A stretch of 64,000 bases of DNA from NCBI RefSeq assembly GCF_002217435.1, contig NZ_MUHF01000012.1:62001-126000 (forward strand), written 5' to 3'. Positions 35,989 through 46,319 of the stretch are shown here, in pieces (within the stretch, counting starts at the first letter, position 1; every line of letters begins with the position of its first letter). The translations under genes were made by a program, and so were the position numbers. The notes beneath the pieces are model-generated. The model ran no database searches. It was not told the DNA's origin and saw nothing but the letters and a program-made list of their open reading frames with translations. The DNA comes from Flavobacterium reichenbachii. GTDB taxonomy: Bacteria > Bacteroidota > Bacteroidia > Flavobacteriales > Flavobacteriaceae.

Positions 35989-37917
35989 ATGTTAAAAAGT
36001 AAAATAGACAAAGCAACAGGCTTCGAAAAACGATTTGAAAACATTAATACAGTGGTTTTCGAAAATTCTGGTGAAGCTTCTAAAGCAGTTGCCCAGGAAA
36101 TTGCAGCTTTAATTCAATCGAAACAAAAAAACAATCAGCCTTGTATTCTGGGTCTTGCCACTGGGTCTTCTCCAAAAGGATTATATGCAGAATTGGTACG
36201 TCTTCATAAAGAAGAAGGTTTGAGTTTTAAGAACGTAATCAGTTTTAATTTGGATGAATATTATCCAATGGAACCAAACTCAATCAACAGTTATGTTCGT
36301 TTTATGAAAGAGCTTTTGTTTGATCATGTTGATATTTTACCTGAAAATGCACATGTTCCGGACGGACTTTTAACAAAAGAACAAATCGCAGATTATTGTG
36401 CTGATTACGAAGCTAAGATTGAATCGCTTGGCGGGATAGATCTGCAGATTTTAGGTATTGGAGGAAACGGACATATTGGTTTTAATGAATCAGGTTCGCT
36501 GCAAAACTCTAAAACACGTTTGGTGGCTTTAGATCATATTACGAGAGTCGCTGCAAGTAAAGATTTTTCTGGATTGAGCAATACTCCAAGAACCGCGATT
36601 ACACTTGGAGTGAAAAAAATCATGGAAGCGAAGCAGGTTATTTTGATGGCTTGGGGTGAAGGAAAATCAAATGTGATTAAGAAGTCTGTTGAAGATGAAG
36701 TTACAAACCAGATTCCTGCATCTTTTTTGCAGGAACATGACAATGCAGTTTTTGTTTTAGATAAAGAAGCTTCTTCAAAACTAACAAGAATCAATAGTCC
36801 TTGGCTGGTAGAAAAAGTAGTTTGGACTGATAAACTAACTCGAAAAGCAGTTTTAGGTTTGGCTCTTAAGCTTAAAAAAGCAATTTTGATGCTTACAGAT
36901 GCAGATTATATCGAAAACGGAATGAGCGATTTATTGGCAGATTCTGGTCCGGCGTATGATATTAATATTAAGATATTCAATAAATTACAAAATACAATTA
37001 CAGGCTGGCCTGGCGGAAAACCAAATGCAGATGATTCTAATCGTCCAGAAAGAGCAGAACCAGTTAGAAAACGTGTATTGATTTTTAGTCCCCATCCTGA
37101 CGATGATATTATTAGTATGGGAGGAACTTTTATGCGTCTGCAAGAGCAGGGACATGAAGTGCATGTTGCTTATCAGACTTCAGGAAATATTGCAGTGGCA
37201 GATGACGAAGCGCTTCGTTTTGCAAGCTTTGTGATTGATTATAACGAAAAATTCGGAATTAAAAGCCCTGAAGCAGATGCAATTTACGAAAAAGCAGTTG
37301 ACTTTTTGAAGAATAAAAAGAATAGTGAAATCGATATTCCAGAAGTTCGTTATATAAAAGGATTAATTAGAAAAGGTGAGGCAAGAGCAACAAGTCATTT
37401 TGTTGGTTTGTCAGACGATCAGATTCATTTTATGGAACTTCCGTTTTATGAAACTGGTACAATTGAGAAAAAACCAATCGGACCTGAAGATATTCAGCTG
37501 ACCGTTGATTTAATAGAAAAAATTAAACCGCATCAAATTTACGCTGCCGGAGATTTGGCAGATCCACATGGAACACATAAAGTGTGTCTTGATGCTATTT
37601 TTGAAGCTGTAAAAATTTTAAAACCAAAATCATTTATGGATGACTGCTGGCTTTGGCTGTACCGCGGCGCTTGGCAGGAATGGGGAATTGACGAAGTAGA
37701 AATGGCTGTGCCAATGAGTCCGGATCAAGTTTTGGCGAAACGTCACGGAATTTTCAAACATCAATCTCAAAAAGACGGTGTTGTTTTTCAAGGAACAGAT
37801 GCCAGAGAGTTTTGGCAGAGAGCAGAAGACAGGAATCATGAAACAGCAGCTTTATATCAGCAATTAGGTTTGGCGACTTATGCTGCGATGGAAGCTTTTG
37901 TGAGATGGCATTACTAA
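35989..37917 (+). CDS. nagB: Glucosamine-6-phosphate deaminase fused to a PIG-L family domain
   Basis: A 642-residue cytoplasmic fusion. The N-terminal 270 residues are NagB, which converts glucosamine-6-phosphate to fructose-6-phosphate and ammonia: GLATGSSPKGLYAEL near residue 56, FNLDEYYPM near 85 and GIGGNGHIGFNESG near 156. The C-terminal part, from about 360, is a PIG-L/LmbE zinc-dependent N-deacetylase-type domain with the HPDDD motif at 369-373 and a later DPHGTHKVCLD. The fusion is common in Bacteroidota and may join deacylation of an amino-sugar derivative to deamination, although the second activity is not proven. No nag transport genes are adjacent. Confidence 0.92.
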   Translation: MLKSKIDKATGFEKRFENINTVVFENSGEASKAVAQEIAALIQSKQKNNQPCILGLATGSSPKGLYAELVRLHKEEGLSFKNVISFNLDEYYPMEPNSINSYVRFMKELLFDHVDILPENAHVPDGLLTKEQIADYCADYEAKIESLGGIDLQILGIGGNGHIGFNESGSLQNSKTRLVALDHITRVAASKDFSGLSNTPRTAITLGVKKIMEAKQVILMAWGEGKSNVIKKSVEDEVTNQIPASFLQEHDNAVFVLDKEASSKLTRINSPWLVEKVVWTDKLTRKAVLGLALKLKKAILMLTDADYIENGMSDLLADSGPAYDINIKIFNKLQNTITGWPGGKPNADDSNRPERAEPVRKRVLIFSPHPDDDIISMGGTFMRLQEQGHEVHVAYQTSGNIAVADDEALRFASFVIDYNEKFGIKSPEADAIYEKAVDFLKNKKNSEIDIPEVRYIKGLIRKGEARATSHFVGLSDDQIHFMELPFYETGTIEKKPIGPEDIQLTVDLIEKIKPHQIYAAGDLADPHGTHKVCLDAIFEAVKILKPKSFMDDCWLWLYRGAWQEWGIDEVEMAVPMSPDQVLAKRHGIFKHQSQKDGVVFQGTDAREFWQRAEDRNHETAALYQQLGLATYAAMEAFVRWHY

Positions 37918-37927
37918 AAAGCTGCTA

Positions 37928-37943
37928 TCCCGAAGCTTCGGGA
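37928..37943. repeat. 16-bp perfect palindrome after nagB
   Basis: TCCCGAAGCTTCGGGA, eleven bases after the stop codon. It can form a hairpin but no T tract follows. Confidence 0.6.
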
Positions 37944-37960
37944 CTGAGCGGCTAAAACGC

Positions 37961-38011
37961 TAAGGTTTTGAAAGGTTCAAAGATTCTAGGGACAAAGGTT
38001 CAAAGTTCAAA
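37961..38011. repeat. AACCTTTG-family intergenic repeat, copy 2 (inverted)
   Basis: Contains GGGACAAAGGTTCAAAG, the reverse complement of the words at 27715-27750 and 51545-51584. Confidence 0.6.
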
Positions 38012-38078
38012 TCTGTGGAAATCTTTTTAAGCTGTGGCAAGAATAAAAGAAAAATAATAATAGCTTTGTAAGCAATTA

Positions 38079-38122
38079 GAAGCAAGAAGAAAGAATGAGT
38101 CTATATTCTTTTTTCTTGCTTC
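38079..38122 (+). terminator. Hairpin before the DUF3820 gene
   Basis: 18-base arms (38079-38096 and 38105-38122, one mismatch), then TTTTTC. It probably ends the nagB transcript. Confidence 0.65.
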
Positions 38123-38135
38123 TTTTTCTTTAAAT

Positions 38136-38366
38136 ATGGAATCAGATAAAAAACTTCTTATAAAACTAGCTCATACCAAAATGCCTTTCGGGAAATACGA
38201 AGGACGCTTTTTAATTGATCTGCCCGAATATTATGTGGTGTGGTATCAAAATAAAGGTTTTCCAAAAGGAGAACTTGGACAGCAATTGCAATTAATTTAC
38301 GAATTGAAATTAAACGGACTGGAAGAATTGATTCGTAATATTAAAAAACAGTATCCTAGGCCATAG
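38136..38366 (+). CDS. DUF3820 family small protein
   Basis: A 76-residue cytosolic protein with the DUF3820 signature: MPFGKYEGRFLIDLPEYYVVWYQNKGFP near residues 17-44, then a helix. The family is widespread, related in sequence to the putative quorum-sensing-regulated YpeB-type proteins, and of unknown function. The motif resembles exonuclease-associated modules that accompany DNA polymerase III epsilon in other proteins. It is encoded alone. Confidence 0.88.
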   Translation: MESDKKLLIKLAHTKMPFGKYEGRFLIDLPEYYVVWYQNKGFPKGELGQQLQLIYELKLNGLEELIRNIKKQYPRP

Positions 38367-38467
38367 TATTGAAAACTCTTAATTAATTGTTAATAACTTA
38401 TACTTAATAAGTACTGACCGCATAGCTGTTTTTATATTTTTGTAAAAATTAACCTAAAAATATTTTA

Positions 38468-38872
38468 ATGGAAAACAAATTACATTCTTCAAACGCAGGT
38501 CAGGGTATGGGAATTGCTGCTTTAGTATTAGGAATTATAGCAGTAATTACTGCATTTATTCCTTGCTTTGGTTTAATCGCAATACTTTTCGGAGTTCTAG
38601 CAATAGTTTTTGGAGCTATTGGTCTTTCTCAGGCAAAAAAAGAAAATGCTGCAACTACTTTACCTAAAGTAGGTTTAATACTAGGAGTTGTTGCAACTTG
38701 TTTTGTAATTCTCTGGATGGTGATTTTTGCAGGAGCGCTAGGATCTGCTGCATGGTCTCATAAAGATGATATCGAAAAAGCAATGGATTCAATAAATACA
38801 GAAGCTATCAAAGTTCAGGATTCTGTAGAAAACAGTGTTGAAATTAAAGCGGACACCGTAAAAGTTGAATAA
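38468..38872 (+). CDS. DUF4190 domain membrane protein
   Basis: A 134-residue protein with two or three hydrophobic segments (about 13-50 and 67-95) of the DUF4190 kind (GIAALVLGIIAVITAFIPC, VFGAIGLSQAKK) and a charged C-terminal tail. Function is unknown. It lies 21 bases before the DUF2752-like gene, and the two are likely co-transcribed. Confidence 0.85.
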   Translation: MENKLHSSNAGQGMGIAALVLGIIAVITAFIPCFGLIAILFGVLAIVFGAIGLSQAKKENAATTLPKVGLILGVVATCFVILWMVIFAGALGSAAWSHKDDIEKAMDSINTEAIKVQDSVENSVEIKADTVKVE

Positions 38873-38893
38873 TCTGCAAAATAATTTTTTTTT

Positions 38894-39286
38894 GTGGTAA
38901 AAGAAGCTTCATATAAAATTGATTCTTATAAAAAGATAAATGTAATTTTTGCTCTATTAATTACGTTTATCTTTTTTTATTGTTATTTCTCAGTGTTTTT
39001 AAGCACAGGTCTGCGTTCTTCTTGCGAGGGATTGCCTTTGGCATATTGTAAGAGCAGAGGTTTGACCAGAGCTTTTTCTCAAATTCTGCGCTTTAATTTT
39101 GAAAATGCAGTTCTTTTGAATCCCTACAGCTTAAAGATTTTTTTATTCTTCCTAATTCAGTTAATAGCGCGATTGTTTATCAATAGTATTATCAGACTAA
39201 AAAACTTCAAATTGGTTCTTAATCTGGATATTATTTTTACTTTCATATTCTTTATTTTTTCCTTTTATAATCTGGTAGTGATATAA
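38894..39286 (+). CDS. DUF2752-like membrane protein, GTG start
   Basis: A 130-residue protein with three hydrophobic segments (about 18-38, 73-95 and 105-128). The block CKSRGLTRAF and the following NAVLLNPYS match the DUF2752 pattern CPxCGLTRA...NP, but the second cysteine is an arginine. No ATG is available, and an in-frame stop lies four codons upstream, so GTG at 38894 is the probable start. Function is unknown. Confidence 0.72.
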   Translation: MVKEASYKIDSYKKINVIFALLITFIFFYCYFSVFLSTGLRSSCEGLPLAYCKSRGLTRAFSQILRFNFENAVLLNPYSLKIFLFFLIQLIARLFINSIIRLKNFKLVLNLDIIFTFIFFIFSFYNLVVI

Positions 39287-39424
39287 AAAATGGATGCAAA
39301 TAAATAGATTCATTAAAAAATAGTCTGTTTAAAATCTAAAATTACAGATTACGGAAACAAGTAATCAATCTGTTTAAAAATTTGCAAATTATCTCAATCT
39401 CTAATTGATAAATTGTCCAATTAA

Positions 39425-41089
<1,665 letters not shown>

Positions 41090-41170
41090 TAATTAATATT
41101 CTGGCAGGCTGTAACTTTTAAACTAAAGTCAGTACTAATAGCCTTGACGAATAACCTTTTTTAAATTATA

Positions 41171-43078
41171 ATGGAAGAAAAAAAATTAGACCTTAATTCA
41201 ATCATTGGTTTTGTATTGATATTTGGAATTTTGATTTGGATATTTTATCAAAATCAACCTTCAGATAAGGAAATTGCTGCTGAAAAAGCCAAGAAAGAAT
41301 TAGTAGCTAAGCAAGAAGCTCAAGCTAAAGCAGACAAAACAAAAACAGCTGTTTTGCCTGTTACTGCTGCAGTTCCCGGTGATACTGTACAATTAGCGCA
41401 ATTGCAAAAAACATTAGGAGGTTTTGCTTATTCTGCAACTCTTCCTTCTGCAAAAGAATCATTTACTACAATTGAAAATGAAAAGATAAAACTTAAAATC
41501 GCTAATAAAGGCGGTTATATAGTTGAAGCTACTCTAAAAGAATTCGAAAAATTTAAAAAAGGTTCAGGAGAATTAGTTGAATTGATTAAAGACAATAATT
41601 CTCATTTAAACGTTCAGCTGCTAACAACTGATAACAGAACATTGAACTCTAAAGATTTATTTTTTGAGCCTTCATTGACTAAAGTTGGTGCAGATCAGGT
41701 TTTAACAATGCGTTTAAAAGCCGGAGCAAACGAATTTTTAGAATATAAGTATATATTAAAAGCAAATGATTATTTAGTTGGTTTTGATATACGTTCTCAA
41801 GGTTTAAATAAAGTTTTAAATTCTGCTAAACCATTAAATTTACAATGGGATTTAAAAACGTATAGAAACGAAAAAAGTGTTGCATACGACAATCGTTTTA
41901 CTGAAATCAATTATGAATATAATGATGAAAAGTACAGCTATGTAAATAATCACGGTCAAGGAAAAGAAGAAGCTCCAGAAAAATTGAGTTATGTTGCTTT
42001 CAAACAACACTTTTTTACTACTATTTTATCTACAGAAAAGCCATTCGAAACTTCAAAATTGCAATCTGATGATTTAGTAAAAGACGAAAAAATTGATACT
42101 GTTTTTACTAAACAATTTAGAGCGACATTACCGTTAGCATTTTCTAATGGTGAAATTGATTATAAAATGAGCTGGTACTTTGGACCTTCAGATTATAAAA
42201 CATTAAAATCATACAAGAAAAATTTCCAGAAAATTATTCCACTAGGATGGGGGATTTTTGGATGGATTAACCAATGGATTTTTATTCCATTATTTGGTTT
42301 CTTAAGTTCTTATATTGCTTACGGAATTGCAATTATCATTTTTACAATTATCATTAAATTGGCTATGTCGCCAATTACATATAAATCATTCTTGTCTCAG
42401 GCTAAAATGAAAGTTTTGCGTCCGGAGATTACAGAATTGGGTGAAAAATTCAAAAAAGACCCAATGAAGAAACAACAGGAAACAATGAAATTGTATAACA
42501 AAGCAGGGGTAAACCCAATGGCTGGATGTATTCCGGCGTTGATTCAGCTTCCGTTTATGTATGCATCATTTCAATTCTTTCCATCGGCTTTTGAGTTAAG
42601 ACAAAAAAGTTTCCTATGGGCAGACGATTTATCTTCTTTTGACTCTGTTGCAAAATTACCATTTCATATTCCGTTATACGGAGATCACATCAGTTTGTTC
42701 CCAATTTTGGCAGCAATAGCAGTTTTCTTTTATATGAAAATGACATCAGGAGATCAGCAAATGGCAGCTCCTCAGCAAGAAGGTATGCCGGATATGGCAA
42801 AAATGATGAAAATCATGATTTATGTTTCGCCGTTATTGATGTTAACTTTCTTCAATAATTATGGTGCAGGTTTGAGTTTGTACAACTTTATGTCGAATTT
42901 AATTACGATCGGGATTATGTTTGTAATTAAAAACTATATAGTTGACAGCGAAAAAATTCATGCTCAGATTCAGGAAAACAAATTAAAAGAGCCTAAAAAA
43001 CAAAGCAAGTTTCAGCAGCGTCTTCAGGAAGTAATGGAACAGCAGGAAGCAGCAAAAGCTCAAAATAAAAAGAAATAA
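41171..43078 (+). CDS. yidC: Membrane protein insertase YidC
   Basis: A 635-residue inner-membrane insertase of the long gram-negative type. An N-terminal membrane anchor (about 12-27) is followed by a large periplasmic beta domain (about 70-350). The conserved membrane core begins near residue 360 and includes MSPITYKSFLSQAKM, then NPMAGCIPALIQLPFMYASF. The basic C-terminal tail (KKQSKFQQRLQEVMEQ) suits ribosome contact. It lies downstream of pyrG and is followed by its own terminator, which marks the end of the pyrG-yidC unit. Confidence 0.95.
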   Translation: MEEKKLDLNSIIGFVLIFGILIWIFYQNQPSDKEIAAEKAKKELVAKQEAQAKADKTKTAVLPVTAAVPGDTVQLAQLQKTLGGFAYSATLPSAKESFTTIENEKIKLKIANKGGYIVEATLKEFEKFKKGSGELVELIKDNNSHLNVQLLTTDNRTLNSKDLFFEPSLTKVGADQVLTMRLKAGANEFLEYKYILKANDYLVGFDIRSQGLNKVLNSAKPLNLQWDLKTYRNEKSVAYDNRFTEINYEYNDEKYSYVNNHGQGKEEAPEKLSYVAFKQHFFTTILSTEKPFETSKLQSDDLVKDEKIDTVFTKQFRATLPLAFSNGEIDYKMSWYFGPSDYKTLKSYKKNFQKIIPLGWGIFGWINQWIFIPLFGFLSSYIAYGIAIIIFTIIIKLAMSPITYKSFLSQAKMKVLRPEITELGEKFKKDPMKKQQETMKLYNKAGVNPMAGCIPALIQLPFMYASFQFFPSAFELRQKSFLWADDLSSFDSVAKLPFHIPLYGDHISLFPILAAIAVFFYMKMTSGDQQMAAPQQEGMPDMAKMMKIMIYVSPLLMLTFFNNYGAGLSLYNFMSNLITIGIMFVIKNYIVDSEKIHAQIQENKLKEPKKQSKFQQRLQEVMEQQEAAKAQNKKK

Positions 43079-43084
43079 ATTCTT

Positions 43085-43114
43085 AAAAAAATCTCGATTT
43101 ATCGGGATTTTTTT
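43085..43114 (+). terminator. Terminator of yidC
   Basis: A 13-bp A/T-flanked stem around TCTCGA / TCGGGA (one G-T pair), ending in a T tract. Confidence 0.85.
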
Positions 43115-43168
43115 ATACCATTATAATTTATAAGACAGATTTTCGTTTACGTAAAAAATAGAAATAAC

Positions 43169-43888
43169 ATGATTTACAAAAAACTCATATTGGGATTAGT
43201 TTTCTTAAATGCTTTTTTTATTACCGCACAGAGTAATGAAAATAAACTCGATTCTGAAGGAAAGAAAGACGGTTTGTGGAAAGGAACTTATGCTGAATCT
43301 AAAAGACCTCGTTATGAAGGAACTTTCAGCCATGGTAAAGAAACTGGTATTTTTAAATTTTTTGACGATACTAAAAAAGGAGACGTTATAGCGACTCGCG
43401 ATTTTACTGCAAGCGACGGAAGTTCTTATGCTGTTTTTTATGATCAGAATAAAAACAAAGTAAGTGAAGGTAAGGAAGTTGGTAAAGCGCATGAAGGAGA
43501 ATGGAAATTTTATCACAAAGCTTCGACTGTGGTAATGACTCTTGAAAATTATAAAAATGGAAAACTGGACGGTTTAAGGACAGTATATTATCCAAATGCA
43601 AAAATTGCTGAAGAAATTAGATATGTAAATGGTTTAAAAGAAGGTGTTTACAAAAAGATAGGGCAAAATGGAACGCTTTTAGAACAGTCTACATTTAAAA
43701 ACAACGAATATAATGGCGATGCAGTCTTTTATGATGCTGATGGAGCCGTAGCTTCAAAAGGAAAGTTTTTAAATGGAAAAAAAGCGGGAATGTGGCAGTT
43801 TTACACAAAAGGAAAATTGACTAAGGAAGTAAATATGAGCGATCCAAAAAGTAGTTATAAAGCCGATTCAAAACCTAAAATGGAGTAA
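43169..43888 (+). CDS. Secreted MORN/YwqK-type repeat protein
   Basis: A 239-residue protein with a signal peptide (IYKKLILGLVFLNAFFITAQ). Repeats of about 23-26 residues with the pattern G-x-W-(K/Q)-x-(Y/F)-Y...G follow (DGLWKGTY, GEWKFYH, DGLRTVYY, AGMWQFYT). This is the MORN-like repeat of the YwqK family, misleadingly named antitoxin in databases. It probably serves as a protein or lipid interaction scaffold outside the inner membrane. The TPR gene follows 44 bases later. Confidence 0.83.
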   Translation: MIYKKLILGLVFLNAFFITAQSNENKLDSEGKKDGLWKGTYAESKRPRYEGTFSHGKETGIFKFFDDTKKGDVIATRDFTASDGSSYAVFYDQNKNKVSEGKEVGKAHEGEWKFYHKASTVVMTLENYKNGKLDGLRTVYYPNAKIAEEIRYVNGLKEGVYKKIGQNGTLLEQSTFKNNEYNGDAVFYDADGAVASKGKFLNGKKAGMWQFYTKGKLTKEVNMSDPKSSYKADSKPKME

Positions 43889-43932
43889 ATTTATTTCTAT
43901 ATTTGATTGCTAATATTAACAACCAATCCAAT

Positions 43933-44985
43933 ATGAAATTTAAAACGCTATTATTACTATTGTTCTTTACAGGAGCTTTTGCTCAGAATAAAGCAGAAGC
44001 TGAAAAACTAGTTGATGAGGGGGTTGAACTTCATGATAAAGGAGACTATACAGGAGCAATAAATAAGTATGACGATGCTTTAAAATTAGACAAAGATAAT
44101 TTGCTCGCATTAACCGAAAAGTCTCTGACTTTGAATGCTTCAAAGAATTATGAGCAAGGAATTGCGGCTTGTAAGCAGGCTATCGCAAAACATAAAAACG
44201 AAGGTCTTAAAAATGTATATGTTAATTATGGTAACGCTTTAGATCATCTCAAAAAGGCAGATGAGGCTGTAAAAATATACGATGAAGGTATTGCATTATA
44301 TCCTGATTACTATCAATTGTACTACAATAAAGGAATATGTTTGTCTGGATTAGGAAAGGATGTGGCTGCTACAGATAGTTTTCAAAAATCTTTTCTTATT
44401 AATCCCAATCATGGAAGTTCATTAAACGCTATAGGAGTTCTTGAAACTGGTAATAATCGAATTCCTGCCATTTTAGCTTTTTCCAGATTTTTAATTGTTG
44501 AACCTCAGACCAAAAGATCGCAGGTAGTTCTTGAAAAACTCCAAAAATTGATGATGCAGGGAGTTACGCAGCAAAATGAAAAGTCTATTAATGTCAGCAT
44601 CAATTCCTCAATGCTTTCTGATGCTGAAGATAAATCTCAAACAAAAGAAAATAATTTTTCTTCTACTGATTTTATTTTGTCAATATCGGCTAGTTTAGAC
44701 TTTAGTGAAGAGAATAAAAGCAAAACTGATGTGGAGAAGTTCATTAGAAAGTTTGAAGTTGTTTGCTCTTCATTAGTCGAAACAAAAAAAGAAAATTTTG
44801 GTTTCTATTGGGAGAAATTTGTTCCTTATTTCAGAGAAATAGAAAGAAATAAATTCATAGAAACATTTGCTTATATCGCATTTGTAAATACAAATAGTGA
44901 TGATGTGCTGAAATGGCATGAAAAAAATAAAGCTGAAGTCGATAAATTTTATAATTGGAACAGCACTTACAAATGGAATAAGTAA
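43933..44985 (+). CDS. Secreted tetratricopeptide-repeat protein
   Basis: The start at 43933 opens a signal peptide (LLLLLFFTGAFAQ); the longer TTG-started frame has ten unlikely extra residues. The 350-residue product has four or five TPR units (about 20-190), such as DKGDYTGAINKYDDALKLD, then a charged C-terminal part without a recognised domain. Periplasmic TPR proteins commonly act as adaptors. It is probably co-transcribed with the MORN protein. Confidence 0.85.
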   Translation: MKFKTLLLLLFFTGAFAQNKAEAEKLVDEGVELHDKGDYTGAINKYDDALKLDKDNLLALTEKSLTLNASKNYEQGIAACKQAIAKHKNEGLKNVYVNYGNALDHLKKADEAVKIYDEGIALYPDYYQLYYNKGICLSGLGKDVAATDSFQKSFLINPNHGSSLNAIGVLETGNNRIPAILAFSRFLIVEPQTKRSQVVLEKLQKLMMQGVTQQNEKSINVSINSSMLSDAEDKSQTKENNFSSTDFILSISASLDFSEENKSKTDVEKFIRKFEVVCSSLVETKKENFGFYWEKFVPYFREIERNKFIETFAYIAFVNTNSDDVLKWHEKNKAEVDKFYNWNSTYKWNK

Positions 44986-45051
44986 TAAGTTTTATCTACC
45001 CTGCTATTACTTAATCTAATTAAAGACATTAAAACTATCTATATTTTGATG

Positions 45052-45059
45052 TATCTTTG
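45052..45059 (+). promoter_or_regulatory. -7 box for mnmA
   Basis: TATCTTTG, 29 bases before the start, with the following GCACCC as a likely transcript start. Confidence 0.65.
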
Positions 45060-45088
45060 CACCCTTGTAAAAATATAAACGAGTTAAA

Positions 45089-46276
45089 ATGAAACGTGTA
45101 GTTGTTGGACTTTCTGGTGGAGTAGATTCTAGTGTTGCAGCCTATTTATTGCAACAGGAAGGATACGAAGTTATTGGCCTTTTTATGAAAAACTGGCATG
45201 ATGATTCGGTTACTATTTCTAACGAATGTCCTTGGTTAGAAGATAGTAATGATGCTTTATTAGTAGCTGAAAAACTCGGAATTCCGTTTCAAACTGTCGA
45301 TTTAAGTGAAGAATACAAAGAAAAAATCGTTGATTATATGTTCAACGAATACGAAAAAGGAAGAACTCCAAATCCTGACGTACTTTGTAACCGCGAAATC
45401 AAATTTGACGTTTTCATGAAAATTGCTTTAAGCCTTGGTGCAGATTATGTGGCAACAGGACATTACTGTCAAAAAAATGAGATTGAAGTTGACGGAAAAC
45501 CCGTTTATCAATTAATTGCAGGAAATGACATTAATAAAGACCAATCTTATTTTTTATGTCAATTATCTCAGGAACAATTATCTAAAGCATTGTTTCCAAT
45601 TGGTGCTTTAACCAAACCGGAAGTACGCAAAATTGCAGCTGAAATGGAATTGGTAACTGCAGAAAAGAAAGATTCTCAAGGATTATGCTTTATTGGGAAA
45701 GTTCGTTTACCAGAATTTTTACAGCAAAAATTACAGCCAAAAGAAGGTAAAATTGTTCAGATTGATAAAAATGATCCAATTTATACTGTTCATGATAGCT
45801 CTGGATTATCTTTTGAAGAGGAATTAAAAGCTGAATCTCAAAAACTTAATTATGAGCCTGCAATGGGAAAAATCGTTGGAAAACATCAAGGAGCTCATTA
45901 TTTTACAAACGGACAAAGAAAAGGTTTAAATGTAGGCGGTACGACAGATCCGTTGTTTGTAATTGCTACAGATGTAGAAACCAATACCATTTACACAGGT
46001 TTGTCCAGCAATCATCCAGGTTTGTTTAAAAAAGCTTTATTTGTTGGAAACTCTGAAGTTCACTGGGTTCGTAATGATATGACTTTAAAACCAGGTCAAA
46101 CGATGGAAGTTATGGCCAGAATTCGATACCGTCAGCCTTTGCAAAAAGCTGTTTTGCATCAGTTTGAAGACGGAATGTATGTTCGCTTTGATGAACCTCA
46201 GTCTGCTATTACAGAAGGTCAGTTTGTTGCATGGTATTTAGATAATGAATTAGTTGGTTCGGGAGTAATTTCTTAG
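45089..46276 (+). CDS. mnmA: tRNA-specific 2-thiouridylase
   Basis: Adds sulfur to U34 of tRNA Lys, Glu and Gln wobble bases. The 395-residue protein has the PP-loop GLSGGVDSS at residues 7-15. The catalytic pair is Cys100 ([11 protein letters not shown]) and Cys200 (DSQGLCF). The C-terminal beta barrel ([14 protein letters not shown]) binds tRNA. The next gene begins 43 bases downstream on the same strand. Confidence 0.96.
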   Translation: MKRVVVGLSGGVDSSVAAYLLQQEGYEVIGLFMKNWHDDSVTISNECPWLEDSNDALLVAEKLGIPFQTVDLSEEYKEKIVDYMFNEYEKGRTPNPDVLCNREIKFDVFMKIALSLGADYVATGHYCQKNEIEVDGKPVYQLIAGNDINKDQSYFLCQLSQEQLSKALFPIGALTKPEVRKIAAEMELVTAEKKDSQGLCFIGKVRLPEFLQQKLQPKEGKIVQIDKNDPIYTVHDSSGLSFEEELKAESQKLNYEPAMGKIVGKHQGAHYFTNGQRKGLNVGGTTDPLFVIATDVETNTIYTGLSSNHPGLFKKALFVGNSEVHWVRNDMTLKPGQTMEVMARIRYRQPLQKAVLHQFEDGMYVRFDEPQSAITEGQFVAWYLDNELVGSGVIS

Positions 46277-46319
46277 CTTTATACTTTTTTATAAGGTTTT
46301 CCTTTTAAAAAAGTAAATT

